From Pantoea sp. Ap-967 (GTDB lineage: Bacteria > Pseudomonadota > Gammaproteobacteria > Pseudomonadales > Pseudomonadaceae), in the NCBI RefSeq assembly GCF_011752565.1, contig NZ_VWXK01000011.1, positions 62,001 to 126,000 of the forward strand: DNA of 64,000 nucleotides. The letters run 5' to 3'. Made by a program: the position numbers and the translations under genes. The number at the start of each line of letters is the position of its first letter. Position 1 is the first letter of the stretch. The notes beneath the pieces were generated by a model that searched no databases, was not told the origin of the DNA, and saw only the letters and a list, made by a program, of their open reading frames with translations. Below, piece after piece: positions 1 to 8,053 of this stretch.

Positions 1-207
1 GCTCACAATCTATACCCGCTTTCTACCTACGGAGTGCGATTACATCATCGATATGCGACTGTTCAGGGATATGGTCCTGACAATGTTGCAGCGTTACAGG
101 CGGAAAATCGGTCACTTACCGACCGCTTAAACAAACTTCAGGTCGAACATGATGAACTTTTTGACGCGTACGCAGAAGGACGTGCGGTGACTGATGGGGC
201 TAACTAG
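1..207 (+). CDS. 3' end of an unidentified protein, partial
   Basis: An open frame runs from the first base to a TAG at 205-207 and gives 68 residues; the start lies outside the window. The last 40 residues are charged and heptad-like (VAALQAENRSLTDRLNKLQ), which suggests a coiled coil. I do not recognise the family. Composition resembles the AT-richer island genes that follow. The PIN-domain gene ends about 50 bp downstream on the other strand, so the two are convergent. Confidence 0.5.
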   Translation, partial: AHNLYPLSTYGVRLHHRYATVQGYGPDNVAALQAENRSLTDRLNKLQVEHDELFDAYAEGRAVTDGAN

Positions 208-260
208 CGCTGTGTCAGCCACAACGCCAGTGCTCCGGGTGGGCGTCATTTCATAGGGTA

Positions 261-1340
261 CTAATTACCATTAATATCCAGCTCCTTCCTTGATTCTTCG
301 AGGGGGGTTGATAGTTCCACACCATATGGCATGTCGATATCGAAGCTCACTGTGTCAAGTAATTTGTCTTGGTAGAAAATCATCGCTTCTATAGGGATGA
401 TTTTTTCGAAAGTTCGTTCAACTAAGGTTTCTAGAACGAAGGGGTAGCTATCATCTTCGTGATCGAATGGGCTGCGATCATAGTCTTTTATGGTTTCGAC
501 TGTATCAATTACTACGTTGTACTCGATTTCATATAAGCATTGATCGTTCTCGACATATACAAGATTAGCTCTTACAAAATTGATGCTTCTGATGGTGGTT
601 TCTTCTAGCTCGGCATTCCAATCGCTCGACATGATTTCGTAGTCGACCTCTGGCAGGCGACTCTCTACCACGCTCATGACGTCATCTTTGATTTTGGCGA
701 GGGCTTCTGCTGCGAAGGCTGAAGGTTCGATTGAGACACTTACGTTTACCGCATCTATGAATGTGTCCACGGACTCGCTCAAGATCAGTCCGTTGTCTTC
801 GGCACAGAATTTTTGTAGGTCTTTGTCAGTACTAATAACATGGATCGGAAGGTGCCGTTCCGTGGCGAAGTCTGCTAGCCGCTCCAGTACAAATGCGTCA
901 GCGAACTCTTTCTCTTTCCCGCCTGCGGCAAAAGGGGAAACAACAGAGAAGTATCTTGTAAAAACTCGGCTTGCAGCGACTGTATCTACGCTTATTCGCT
1001 CGATTCCAGGGCCGTCCAAAAAATGTGCCCAATTGTCGATCAGGTGCTGCTCAATCTCTTCCGCTGTGATATTCGTGAATATTCCATGGGCAGGCGCGCC
1101 CGGTAAGTTTCGGATTACCATCGCCTCTTTCTTAACATGTTTTAAAGCCAAAGCTGCTTTGGCTGACTCCGCACGAATGTGAGATCTGACCTCTGAATCT
1201 GTGACATCAGGGACGATCAACAGGATTTCTTCTGCTTCCCTTAGCTTCTTGATGGAGCCTAAGCTATGTGTGAGAAATTGATAGTTCTTGGAGATATAAA
1301 CATTTGTATCAAGAAAGACTATTCGAGACTCAAGCTTCAC
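261..1340 (-). CDS. PIN-domain ribonuclease-like protein
   Basis: 359 residues from a GTG at 1340, which has GGGAG about 8 bases upstream; an ATG 102 bases further upstream would add a poorly conserved-looking leader. The N-terminal half looks like a PIN domain: FLDTN with D11, E50 in the following helix, D148 in EKEFADAF, and STDKDL with D172 and D174. These are the acidic residues that bind metal in PIN ribonucleases, and the layout resembles DUF4935-type PIN proteins. The C-terminal 170 residues are acidic and unassigned. There is no small antitoxin gene next to it, so it is not an ordinary VapC. It lies in an island rich in other nuclease folds. RNA cleavage is inferred from the family. 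Confidence 0.72.
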   Translation of the reverse strand: MKLESRIVFLDTNVYISKNYQFLTHSLGSIKKLREAEEILLIVPDVTDSEVRSHIRAESAKAALALKHVKKEAMVIRNLPGAPAHGIFTNITAEEIEQHLIDNWAHFLDGPGIERISVDTVAASRVFTRYFSVVSPFAAGGKEKEFADAFVLERLADFATERHLPIHVISTDKDLQKFCAEDNGLILSESVDTFIDAVNVSVSIEPSAFAAEALAKIKDDVMSVVESRLPEVDYEIMSSDWNAELEETTIRSINFVRANLVYVENDQCLYEIEYNVVIDTVETIKDYDRSPFDHEDDSYPFVLETLVERTFEKIIPIEAMIFYQDKLLDTVSFDIDMPYGVELSTPLEESRKELDINGN

Positions 1341-2341
1341 TGCCGTCGCTCCCAAGCATAGACGCGTAAAGCAGACTATAACTAGTGGATGGCCATTGGC
1401 CAATATGGCTTTTCTTGCCCGTCTCCCAAGCTCGCCTGACACAATCTCCGAAGGGCACCCTCGCCAACTAAAGATCGGGAGTGACTACGGCGGCGGCCTA
1501 CGACCTACGGCTTCTTCACGGAATGCGGTTCCTAGCAGTCAATGGATGAAGTGCCTTCCGGATAGGCCGCTTTCAGAGCTTGCGAGCACTCTGTCGAGCT
1601 ATCTGGATCGCGGAATCTCTTGCTGCGAGCTGAATTTGAGGGATTGGTCAGTGGCTTTAGCCGCATGTGTCGTAACCGTAACCCTTCCAGCTTCAGAAAC
1701 CTGGGCTACGGGCTTCAGCAGCTCAGTCGTTAAACACGCTCTCCGTGCTGGTAGCAGATGCTTCGTCGAAAGGCAGAGCCCCTCCAAGCGAGAGTCTCGC
1801 GAATGAGGCGGACGTCAGGCTCTGTTTCAACGCTTTTAGGTATGGCCCTGTGGGGTGGGGGTGCCTTGGTGGCATTACGCTAGCTGAGGGCTCTTCTTGA
1901 GCCTTCAAGGGCCATGACTCTGCCGCATCTCATCTTCCCATCCTCGGAGATGGAGGCAAGAACAGGATAGTGAAAAAATCCTTATTTTTCATTGATTTAA
2001 CTTGACAGGATCTTTATACTGCATTTGATCTTAAGTGCGCTGAGGCGGCGAGTCGAACACCTCCACATGGTTTCCTTCCCAGCGTTAGCTGGGGTATAGC
2101 TTTTTTTGATTTCAAATAAAGCATACGCGCGAAAAAATTTTGGTTTCGTCGTGGTGGGATTGCCCCGCCAAGATGTCAGCGCTCACAATCTGGAAGGAAC
2201 GCAGCTCCAGGCCCAACCCCCACCCCGCTGGGCTCATACGCGAGCCACCGCGAGCGATCTTTCTCGCCCAACCACTCTATGACAGCCACGCCGCCATCCC
2301 CAGGCGCTAAAATGACCAAATGTCATACGGAAGAGGTCTCA
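1341..2341. other. 1-kb gap with no supported gene
   Basis: Only short overlapping open frames occur here, without convincing protein character or ribosome-binding sites. A hairpin (CCAGC, loop GTTA, GCTGG) at about 2078-2094 is followed by a T-run at 2101-2108 and could be a terminator. The stretch 1960-2150 is strongly AT-rich. Confidence 0.5.
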
Positions 2342-2632
2342 ATGACCACTGATTCTCTTGAAGATGAGATGCGTCGTGCGCTCTTCGGCGGCGCCAGTGA
2401 GAAAGTCGAATCACCTACATCGACTACCCAAGCACTTCGGCAGAAGCGGCCTGCGGGGCATTCCTCTAAGATCCGAGTAGAGCTACATGTCACCAATGTT
2501 TTTGAGGGCGATTATGAAGTGGTGCACTACGAGTCGCCGGTTCTGAGCGCTCTGGTGGCCGAGATGGAAGCGCGGAAGAAATACGCAAAGAAATACCGTT
2601 ACGTGGAAGTGGTCTCCACGACTCGGACGTAG
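2342..2632 (+). CDS. small conserved hypothetical protein
   Basis: 96 residues from an ATG preceded by GGAAGAGG; an upstream in-frame ATG at 2279 lacks a site. The N-terminal 45 residues look disordered (rich in Ser, Thr, Gln). The C-terminal half is a compact, charged segment (IRVELHVTNVFEGDYEVVHY, then a Lys/Tyr-rich helix). I cannot name a family or function. It sits alone, with the AbrB-like gene about 190 bp downstream on the same strand. Confidence 0.6.
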   Translation: MTTDSLEDEMRRALFGGASEKVESPTSTTQALRQKRPAGHSSKIRVELHVTNVFEGDYEVVHYESPVLSALVAEMEARKKYAKKYRYVEVVSTTRT

Positions 2633-2824
2633 TTGGAGGAAGCATTTCTCCTCTTTTGGTTTCCTAGCTATTCCTGCGCCCCAACCTTAGGGAGCCGCGC
2701 TTGCCGGCGATGGGCCGCAAGCTGTCCCGGCTATAGATGCCCGTAATGGGTTGATTGCTGTCAGTAGGGGCATGTGGGGCGTAGGATGGAGGTTCTCCCA
2801 CCACCCCGAGAATAGCTGCCGCTT

Positions 2825-3013
2825 ATGAATGAATCCGTGCGGACAACCGTGAAATGCCAAGACCCAAAGGATGATTCAGGCGATGTCATCATTGATCTCC
2901 CTGACAATATCCTCCACGGCATGGGTCTCAAAATTGGTGATTCCCTGACCATGGAATTGTTAGATGGGAGCATAGTGCTAAAGTCCATTCGTGATGAAGA
3001 CGCCCAGCCCTAA
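2825..3013 (+). CDS. AbrB/MazE-like DNA-binding (antitoxin-type) protein
   Basis: 62 residues. The segment DVIIDLPDNILHGMGLKIGD followed by SLTMELLDGSIVLK matches the swapped-hairpin AbrB/SpoVT/MazE fold: a beta strand ending in I-x-L-P, a helix ending in M-G-L-K-x-G-D, then two strands. Proteins of this type bind their own promoters and many neutralise toxins. No toxin gene follows; the next 500 bp are empty and the next gene is the TIR-like/nuclease fusion. It may be an orphan antitoxin or a simple regulator. The fold is well supported; the role is inferred. Confidence 0.7.
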   Translation: MNESVRTTVKCQDPKDDSGDVIIDLPDNILHGMGLKIGDSLTMELLDGSIVLKSIRDEDAQP

Positions 3014-3527
3014 GGCACCTATCGACCCGAAGCGGTCGTTTGCCGAGGTCGGCTTACGACCAATGGCTGCCCTTGGCGGAAACAGCTGACGATCAGAAGC
3101 AGCCGCTCAGAAGGGACCGTTTTTCTTCTGCCTGAGATGTCTTACGAAAAAAAGTCAATTTTCCGCTTGCTCTGGGTCAACTGCGGCCATCATTACGTGC
3201 CTAGGGCCATCCAACATTATCGCCAAAATTCTCTGCACAGTTTGTCACCTAACGGCAGAAGATTCTTATGAGCGCCCAGACCAGCACAAGGCATCATCTA
3301 TTAAACGGCACAGCAGCCCTCTCATTGCGATTTTTCACAGCTAAGCGCACCATTGCCTTGTAGTAACGGCCATACTCAGCGAACCCGCCTAATCAGCCGA
3401 CTGTCAATGGGCTTGAGATGCTCAAGGCATCAGGGATTGCAGTCGGCATGCTCTGCCTAAAGGGGAATCATGTCGGAAGCATCGAGGGCTGTAGAGCATT
3501 TCTATGCAATCTAATTGGAGGGGTAAA
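3014..3527. other. intergenic gap of about 510 bp, no gene seen
   Basis: No open frame with protein character or ribosome-binding site was found. The coupled nuclease operon begins at the right end, so its promoter must lie here, but no convincing -35/-10 pair stands out. Confidence 0.4.
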
Positions 3528-4427
3528 GTGGAGCCGAGAAACCTAAAAACCTGCTACATTTCTGCGCCAGCAGACATAAATCTTTCACCGCTGCGGGACA
3601 CTCTCCACCAACGGGATATCTCTGTCTTCAATCCTGATAGCTTTTCTGTAGGCGATTCGCTGAGCCACCTGGCAGGCTCTCATCTCCAGAATGTCGATTT
3701 GGTGATTGGGATTTTGTCAAAAGAGCGTCGCTCTGATTGGACACTGTTCGAATTGGGAATCGCGTGGGCCAATAACCGGCAGATTCTTCTCGTTGTTCCA
3801 CCAGACGCCAATCTTCAGCCCCCTTGGAACATGCCAGGGGTACTAGTGGTTCGTGCGAGTCCGAACGGTGTCGAAGCAATCGGATTCGCGTTGGATCAGT
3901 TGATGTCGGCTCCACCAAGACAGTCATTGTCCCTGCCACCGTTGAAATCAGTCTCACTCGGAACATCGGCAAATGCATTGATACAAGCCGCCGGCTTAGC
4001 GATTTCAAATAGTGATGGAAAAGGTTTGGAAGATGTTATAGGAAAAGCGCTTGAAGATTCGCATTTGGATGGAATCGTTAGGGAAGCCTTCAACAAAAGC
4101 GCCCGCGCCGACTTTGCAGTGTGGGTAGATGCCTTAGCCAGCACTGTGGGAAATCCACTTCTGATAGAGGTTAAGCTTCGCCTTACTGATCGATCATCAT
4201 TGAGAAAAGCAGCCATGAAGCTTTCAGAGGCTGTTCTGGCCTCAGGGACTCGATTTGGTCTCCTTCTGTATGGGGATGGACCGGGCACTGATGAAACTAG
4301 TCATGCTCTACCATTCAACGTACTGGTGCTATCCGCTACAGAATTACTTGAAGATATGCGAACGCGTTCCTTCGCGACAGTTGTCAGCCAATTGCGGAAT
4401 CGCAGAGTCCACGGGGTAGGTCAGTAA
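3528..4427 (+). CDS. TIR-like domain fused to a PD-(D/E)XK nuclease-like domain
   Basis: 299 residues from a GTG at 3528 with GGAGGGG 4 bases upstream; the upstream ATG at 3504 has no site. Residues 6-125 resemble a TIR or nucleoside-deoxyribosyltransferase-like Rossmann domain: strand TCYISAP, NVDLVIGILS, then SDWTLFELGIAWANN, where E75 sits where TIR NADases place the catalytic Glu. Residues 165-250 have restriction-endonuclease features: E168 in GLEDVIGKAL, D195, then LLIEVK with E214 and K216. The linker between them is Ser/Pro-rich. The stop codon overlaps the next start (TAATG), so the two genes are translationally coupled. A nucleotide-sensing or NAD-cleaving module joined to a nuclease is a defence-type arrangement; no named system is recognised. 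Domain calls come from motifs only. Confidence 0.7.
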   Translation: MEPRNLKTCYISAPADINLSPLRDTLHQRDISVFNPDSFSVGDSLSHLAGSHLQNVDLVIGILSKERRSDWTLFELGIAWANNRQILLVVPPDANLQPPWNMPGVLVVRASPNGVEAIGFALDQLMSAPPRQSLSLPPLKSVSLGTSANALIQAAGLAISNSDGKGLEDVIGKALEDSHLDGIVREAFNKSARADFAVWVDALASTVGNPLLIEVKLRLTDRSSLRKAAMKLSEAVLASGTRFGLLLYGDGPGTDETSHALPFNVLVLSATELLEDMRTRSFATVVSQLRNRRVHGVGQ

Positions 4428-4960
4428 TGGCGGCAATTGACAAGTTAATTGTTCAAGCTTTTATTGATGCAGGTAACGCTGCTACAACCACCACCGCTAA
4501 AGGAAAGGCGTTGGAGGACCTAATTTGCTACGTATTTGAGTTGGTCCCAGGCATCCATGCCACTTTACGTAATCAAATGAATGTTTTCCTAACGGAAGAG
4601 ATCGATGTAGCATTTTATAATAATGCTGTGCCCGAAGGGTTCTCTGCCTTGCCAGACGTTATACTTGTCGAGTGCAAGAACTGGTCGGCGAAGTTGGCGA
4701 GCGATGATGTTGTATGGTTTGACTACAAGGTACAAAGCCGAGGAATGCCGCTTGGGATTTTCATAACCACTCTTGGCATAACTGGCAATCAAGCAGAGCT
4801 GACCCGCGCACATAAGATTATTTCAGATGCCTTGCAAAAAGGACGCCGACTGATAGTGATTACGGTCGCCGAGTTGCAAGCTCTTAACGACACGGACGAG
4901 CTAGTCAAACTGGTCAAACAAAAAATTCTTGAGGTTGTAGTAAAGGGAGGGCTCATGTAG
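4427..4960 (+). CDS. PD-(D/E)XK restriction-endonuclease-like protein
   Basis: 177 residues, starting inside the stop codon of the TIR-like/nuclease gene. It has a compact nuclease core: KGKALEDLICYVFE (E30), then TEEIDVAF with D60, then VILVECKNW with E82 and K84. This is the Asp...Glu-x-Lys triad on a beta hairpin typical of Mrr/REase-like nucleases. The remaining C-terminal part (RLIVITVAELQAL) fits the last strands and helix of that fold. There is no DNA-recognition domain, so specificity may come from the partner. Coupling predicts that both products act together. DNA cleavage is inferred from motif. Confidence 0.75.
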   Translation: MAAIDKLIVQAFIDAGNAATTTTAKGKALEDLICYVFELVPGIHATLRNQMNVFLTEEIDVAFYNNAVPEGFSALPDVILVECKNWSAKLASDDVVWFDYKVQSRGMPLGIFITTLGITGNQAELTRAHKIISDALQKGRRLIVITVAELQALNDTDELVKLVKQKILEVVVKGGLM

Positions 4961-5353
4961 GGAGTCAGCCTCATTTACGCGATTGACCACTTAGGGGCGA
5001 CATTGCCCAATCGCGGACGGCTGATCTCGACCCAAAGCAGTCATTCACGGACCGCTTCCGGCTAGGTCCGGTCATTTTGTCAATATTTCAGGGGCTTCAC
5101 GATTGAGCGCGCCAAGCAGTAGGGCGTTGAGATGTTTCGCATCGAGTCCAGCATTTGGGGTCGATTCCCGGCGAGGCGCTGGCTGATGAAAAACATCGAA
5201 AAGCAGTAAATCTTTACCCTTGCTCTGTCGAATAGTGGTTGAGGCAGATGAAAATCGGCCGTCCTTTTATAGAACGTCTGCCGGGCCTGCGAGATGGATA
5301 GATGCCTCGCAGGTCTAATTCGCCGGCTGAATTTAGAGCGCTTGCGAAGCCGA
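4961..5353. other. intergenic gap of about 390 bp, no gene seen
   Basis: This gap lies between convergent genes and contains no supported open frame. Confidence 0.4.
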
Positions 5354-6058
5354 TTATACCTGTGCGTATTTAATCGGTTTTCGCAGTAGCGCAATCTTTT
5401 TCGCTTGAATTGACCAGTGTTGGCTCTTGATTGTGAAGTTTTCGAGGTCTGCAATGTTCTTGAGATAGTCTCGCCCAAATCCGTTATTTGGTGATTGGGT
5501 CAGATCTCTAATTAGCTTCCCTAGAAATTGGTGCATATCTAGTTGTCGCCGAATTTGAACTGAGTCAAGTTGGTCAAGTTTATTTGTTAGGTCGCTGTTG
5601 ACTCCGGTAGACGAGCTATTTAATGCTTTAACCCATTGGCCGTGCGCAATTTTATTTCTAAGTTTGCTTGGGCCGTCAATGTGTGTTTTAACCAGTAGTA
5701 ATAATTTATCTAGACGGGTCTTAATGTTTGGGTCTGTGTTCGGGTCGCCAATTTTTTGAAATGCCAGGTTTATCATCTTTTTCCAAGCTTGTGTAATTCC
5801 GTTGTTCTTGGCTTGGATAATGGATTGGATTTCAGTACTGGAAAAGCCGTTGGGGGTGTAAGCGATTTGGAGGAGTTGGGCTTCAGACCAAGCAGAATAG
5901 AGTAGTGCCATAATTTTAGTTTTGGCATTGATCTGGAAGTCATTACTTTTGCGCAAATCTAGATTGATATCTCTGCGATAAGAATCTATCACCTTTTTTA
6001 GGTGTCTGACATTTTCGCTCTGAGCCATGTAGATGGCTAGAATTTCAGAATCATTCAT
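5354..6058 (-). CDS. HEPN-domain protein, putative ribonuclease
   Basis: 234 residues from the ATG at 6058, which follows the tRNA-like sequence by 13 bases. It is all-helical, with the HEPN signature R-N-K-I-A-H at residues 134-139 (R-x4-H, with polar N after R). In HEPN RNases this motif forms the active site at a dimer interface. The N-terminal 130 residues are a helical bundle (MALLYSAWSEAQLL) typical of larger HEPN proteins in defence islands. No Shine-Dalgarno is evident at 6058; the next in-frame ATG at 6028 has none either. No MNT-type nucleotidyltransferase partner is adjacent. RNA cleavage and any tRNA link are inference. Confidence 0.7.
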   Translation of the reverse strand: MNDSEILAIYMAQSENVRHLKKVIDSYRRDINLDLRKSNDFQINAKTKIMALLYSAWSEAQLLQIAYTPNGFSSTEIQSIIQAKNNGITQAWKKMINLAFQKIGDPNTDPNIKTRLDKLLLLVKTHIDGPSKLRNKIAHGQWVKALNSSSTGVNSDLTNKLDQLDSVQIRRQLDMHQFLGKLIRDLTQSPNNGFGRDYLKNIADLENFTIKSQHWSIQAKKIALLRKPIKYAQV

Positions 6059-6071
6059 TGAGTGGCTCGGG

Positions 6072-6147
6072 TGGGGGAGGAGGGAATCGAACCCCCATCT
6101 TTCCACAAGTTAATGTGGAACGCATTAGCCATATTATGCTACCCCCA
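6072..6147 (-). tRNA. tRNA-like sequence, atypical or degenerate
   Basis: A 76-base stretch folds partly like a tRNA: T arm GGGGG-TTCGATT-CCCTC; D arm GCAT-AATATGGCTA-ATGC; an anticodon-like arm TTCCACA/TGTGGAA around TTAACT; terminal TGGGGG/CCCCCA pairing. Departures from a normal tRNA: a 7-bp anticodon stem with a 6-base loop, only six clean acceptor pairs, an extra base before the acceptor 3' strand, and CCCG instead of an encoded CCA end. The anticodon cannot be assigned safely. It could be a decayed tRNA, an att-site tRNA fragment, or a purposeful mimic. It lies directly upstream of the HEPN gene and on its strand. Confidence 0.45.
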
Positions 6148-6251
6148 TTGAGCCTTTCCGCGATGCCGATGGAGCCTAGCGTGCTGGAGCGTAAAGGCGG
6201 GATGGATCTTATCAGACGTCGGTGCCTGCCTCTACGGGCACCAATACTTAA

Positions 6252-6500
6252 TCTGAGCAAAAATCCGAAATTTTTTCGCTTGCGCCATGGGGCAGTTCCG
6301 GCCGTGCGCTGTTGGATTGTGCGGTCACGCGTTTGCTGGGTGGATTGCACATCTCCTGGTCCGCGGATGTGGTGCTTTTTAGCAAGCCGAATGGCTCTAT
6401 GTACGCAGGAGCACATTTGTACTCCTATATTCGCTTGCTTGGATGTCGAGCTATATTCATGGGTGATCCAGCTTTTGAGCGTACCGACGCTCATGCGTAG
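6252..6500 (+). pseudogene. protein-like remnant, unidentified
   Basis: An open stretch of 82 codons between TAA (6249) and TAG (6498) reads like genuine protein, for example SADVVLFSKPNGSMYAGAHL and RAIFMGDPAFERTDAHA. There is no ATG; the first usable start is TTG at 6312 without a clear ribosome-binding site. It is most simply the 3' end of a gene that has lost its start. The family is not recognised. Confidence 0.35.
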
Positions 6501-6602
6501 TCGGCTGAGGATCGCGGTGCCGCTGGGATGGCAGCTCACCAGGCGCCGGCGACGGACGCCTCTTTAAGCTTCACCTTGGCAGTTTTTCCTTACATATCCC
6601 CA

Positions 6603-6779
6603 TCATGATCCATGCTGAGACTGGCTTCGGTGGCGTACATACCATGCCACGCAGAGGCTGATCACGTCCTTGTGTAAGAGACTCTGCGTGACCCTCTGCT
6701 CCAGGTAGTTCGTCAGCTCTAAGTTTGGGTCGAAGAAGAAATCCCAGTTTTTGCTTAGCCCCGCAGGGCTCGAACTCAT
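6603..6779 (-). CDS. small hypothetical protein, 58 residues
   Basis: A short frame starts at ATG 6779 and ends at TGA 6603. The product has good protein character: NWDFFFDPNLELTNYLEQRV, then a helix with SLCVAWYVRHR. An in-frame stop sits only six codons upstream of the ATG, so this is either a complete small protein or a fragment. No strong ribosome-binding site is visible. Function unknown. Confidence 0.4.
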   Translation of the reverse strand: MSSSPAGLSKNWDFFFDPNLELTNYLEQRVTQSLLHKDVISLCVAWYVRHRSQSQHGS

Positions 6780-7229
6780 AGAGTCAATGCGGCGTTAAAA
6801 GGATCTCGGAGGGGTGATGAAGTCGTGCTTGGAGGATTCTGAGATCTCGTGCAGATCGGGCTCATGAAATCCAGGGCCCAGTTCGTCATTCATCCGAAAC
6901 CATTTGCTTTTCAGAAGTCCCTCGGATCGAAAGGCCAAATCGGGAATCAAAGTAGATCGGAATGATGAGAAATACGTGCCGATTCGCTGATGGCTACGGC
7001 TGAGGCTGGGCTGCCATATCGATGGTGAAGCGTTCGGAGCACCTCGGGAAGGTGTCAGAGCGGTCGAACGCGAGGGAGCCGTGGAAGCCCCTGGCAGCGT
7101 TCCGCGTAGCGGGTTGGAACAGGGCCTTATTTGGGGTCGATAAAACGCTCGAATGTATTGGGAGGCTGGCCTTTGGAGGACAACACCCACACTCAGATAA
7201 CCCTGTTGGAGTTTGAGGGGCAGGGTCGC
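6780..7229. other. 450-bp gap with possible gene decay
   Basis: The minus strand between 6795 and about 6930 reads as protein (KSKWFRMNDELGPGFHEPD) but the frame loses protein character upstream. No start or complete gene is supported, so it is recorded as likely decayed sequence. Confidence 0.3.
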
Positions 7230-8006
7230 CTAAGCGTCATTCGCCTTACGATCCTGTTCAACAGCTTTCATGAACCAAGACGGGGGCTCGATCTCTTCTT
7301 GGCTATAAATATTTTCAGGAACGCTTGCCCAAAACTCAATAATGGCCTGTGAAAACTCTTCGACCTGGGCTTCTGTGACCTGGAGATGGCTATGGTTCAG
7401 CCATTCAATCTCTGTAGCAGGTAGGCCGAGTTTCGAATTAATGGGGTCGATCAGATATTTTGGAAAATTCTGCTTAAGAGCTTCAAGTGATCTCCCATCC
7501 CCGTGTTTGAAAACGTTCACGACGCAGCGACATTGATTTAGAAGACTTAGATTTTTAGGTAGGTGTGTCGACCAGCCCAAGCTCGCAAGCAGCGCCATAA
7601 TTTTTGGAAAGTCTGCTCCCCATATAGCTGCTATCGTCCGAGGACCGATTTGCCAGCGACGTATTTCGTCCGTCATCCATTTTTTTAGGTTTTTCTCCCA
7701 AGCTTGGTACATTCCTGCTACTACGCTAAGTCTTGTTTGTTTCTGCATTTCATCCAGTTGCCGGTAAAACTCGATAACAACGTCTTGTGCGTCTTCGTAG
7801 ATGGAGCCCTCATCGTCTCGGTCTGGATCAAAAAACTCACTCCGACGGTCGAGCCATGCCTCCGCTGCCTTATCGGCGTCAGCATCGATATTGTTGAACT
7901 GGCTCATCAGGCGAATACGGGCTTGATTTATGTAGAAACAATGTTGTTGTATCAGAAATTCTCGGTATGGATTCCACATTTGCATCAGCACCTCTGGTTT
8001 CGGCAT
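7230..8006 (-). CDS. HEPN-like helical protein with an NxxKHG motif
   Basis: 258 residues from ATG 8006, preceded by GAGGTG at 5 bases. Mostly helical. The notable motif is R160-C-V-V-N164-V-F-K167-H168-G-D-G, a variant R...N..KHG pattern seen in HEPN-like and related helical proteins of defence islands. The R-to-H spacing of seven exceeds the usual four to six of catalytic HEPN domains, so the assignment is tentative. It lies 47 bp downstream of, and on the same strand as, the winged-helix/nuclease gene, so the two may be co-transcribed. Function unknown. Confidence 0.55.
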   Translation of the reverse strand: MPKPEVLMQMWNPYREFLIQQHCFYINQARIRLMSQFNNIDADADKAAEAWLDRRSEFFDPDRDDEGSIYEDAQDVVIEFYRQLDEMQKQTRLSVVAGMYQAWEKNLKKWMTDEIRRWQIGPRTIAAIWGADFPKIMALLASLGWSTHLPKNLSLLNQCRCVVNVFKHGDGRSLEALKQNFPKYLIDPINSKLGLPATEIEWLNHSHLQVTEAQVEEFSQAIIEFWASVPENIYSQEEIEPPSWFMKAVEQDRKANDA

Positions 8007-8053
8007 TTTTTCACCTCGTGTATGCGTCTGATGGTGTATTTAACTTTGGGTGG

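Noticed and set aside
6058-6567. A 169-codon plus-strand frame over the tRNA-like sequence
   Set aside because: It runs antisense through the tRNA-like structure with Pro/Gly-rich low-complexity sequence; only the shorter frame at 6252-6500 looks like protein.
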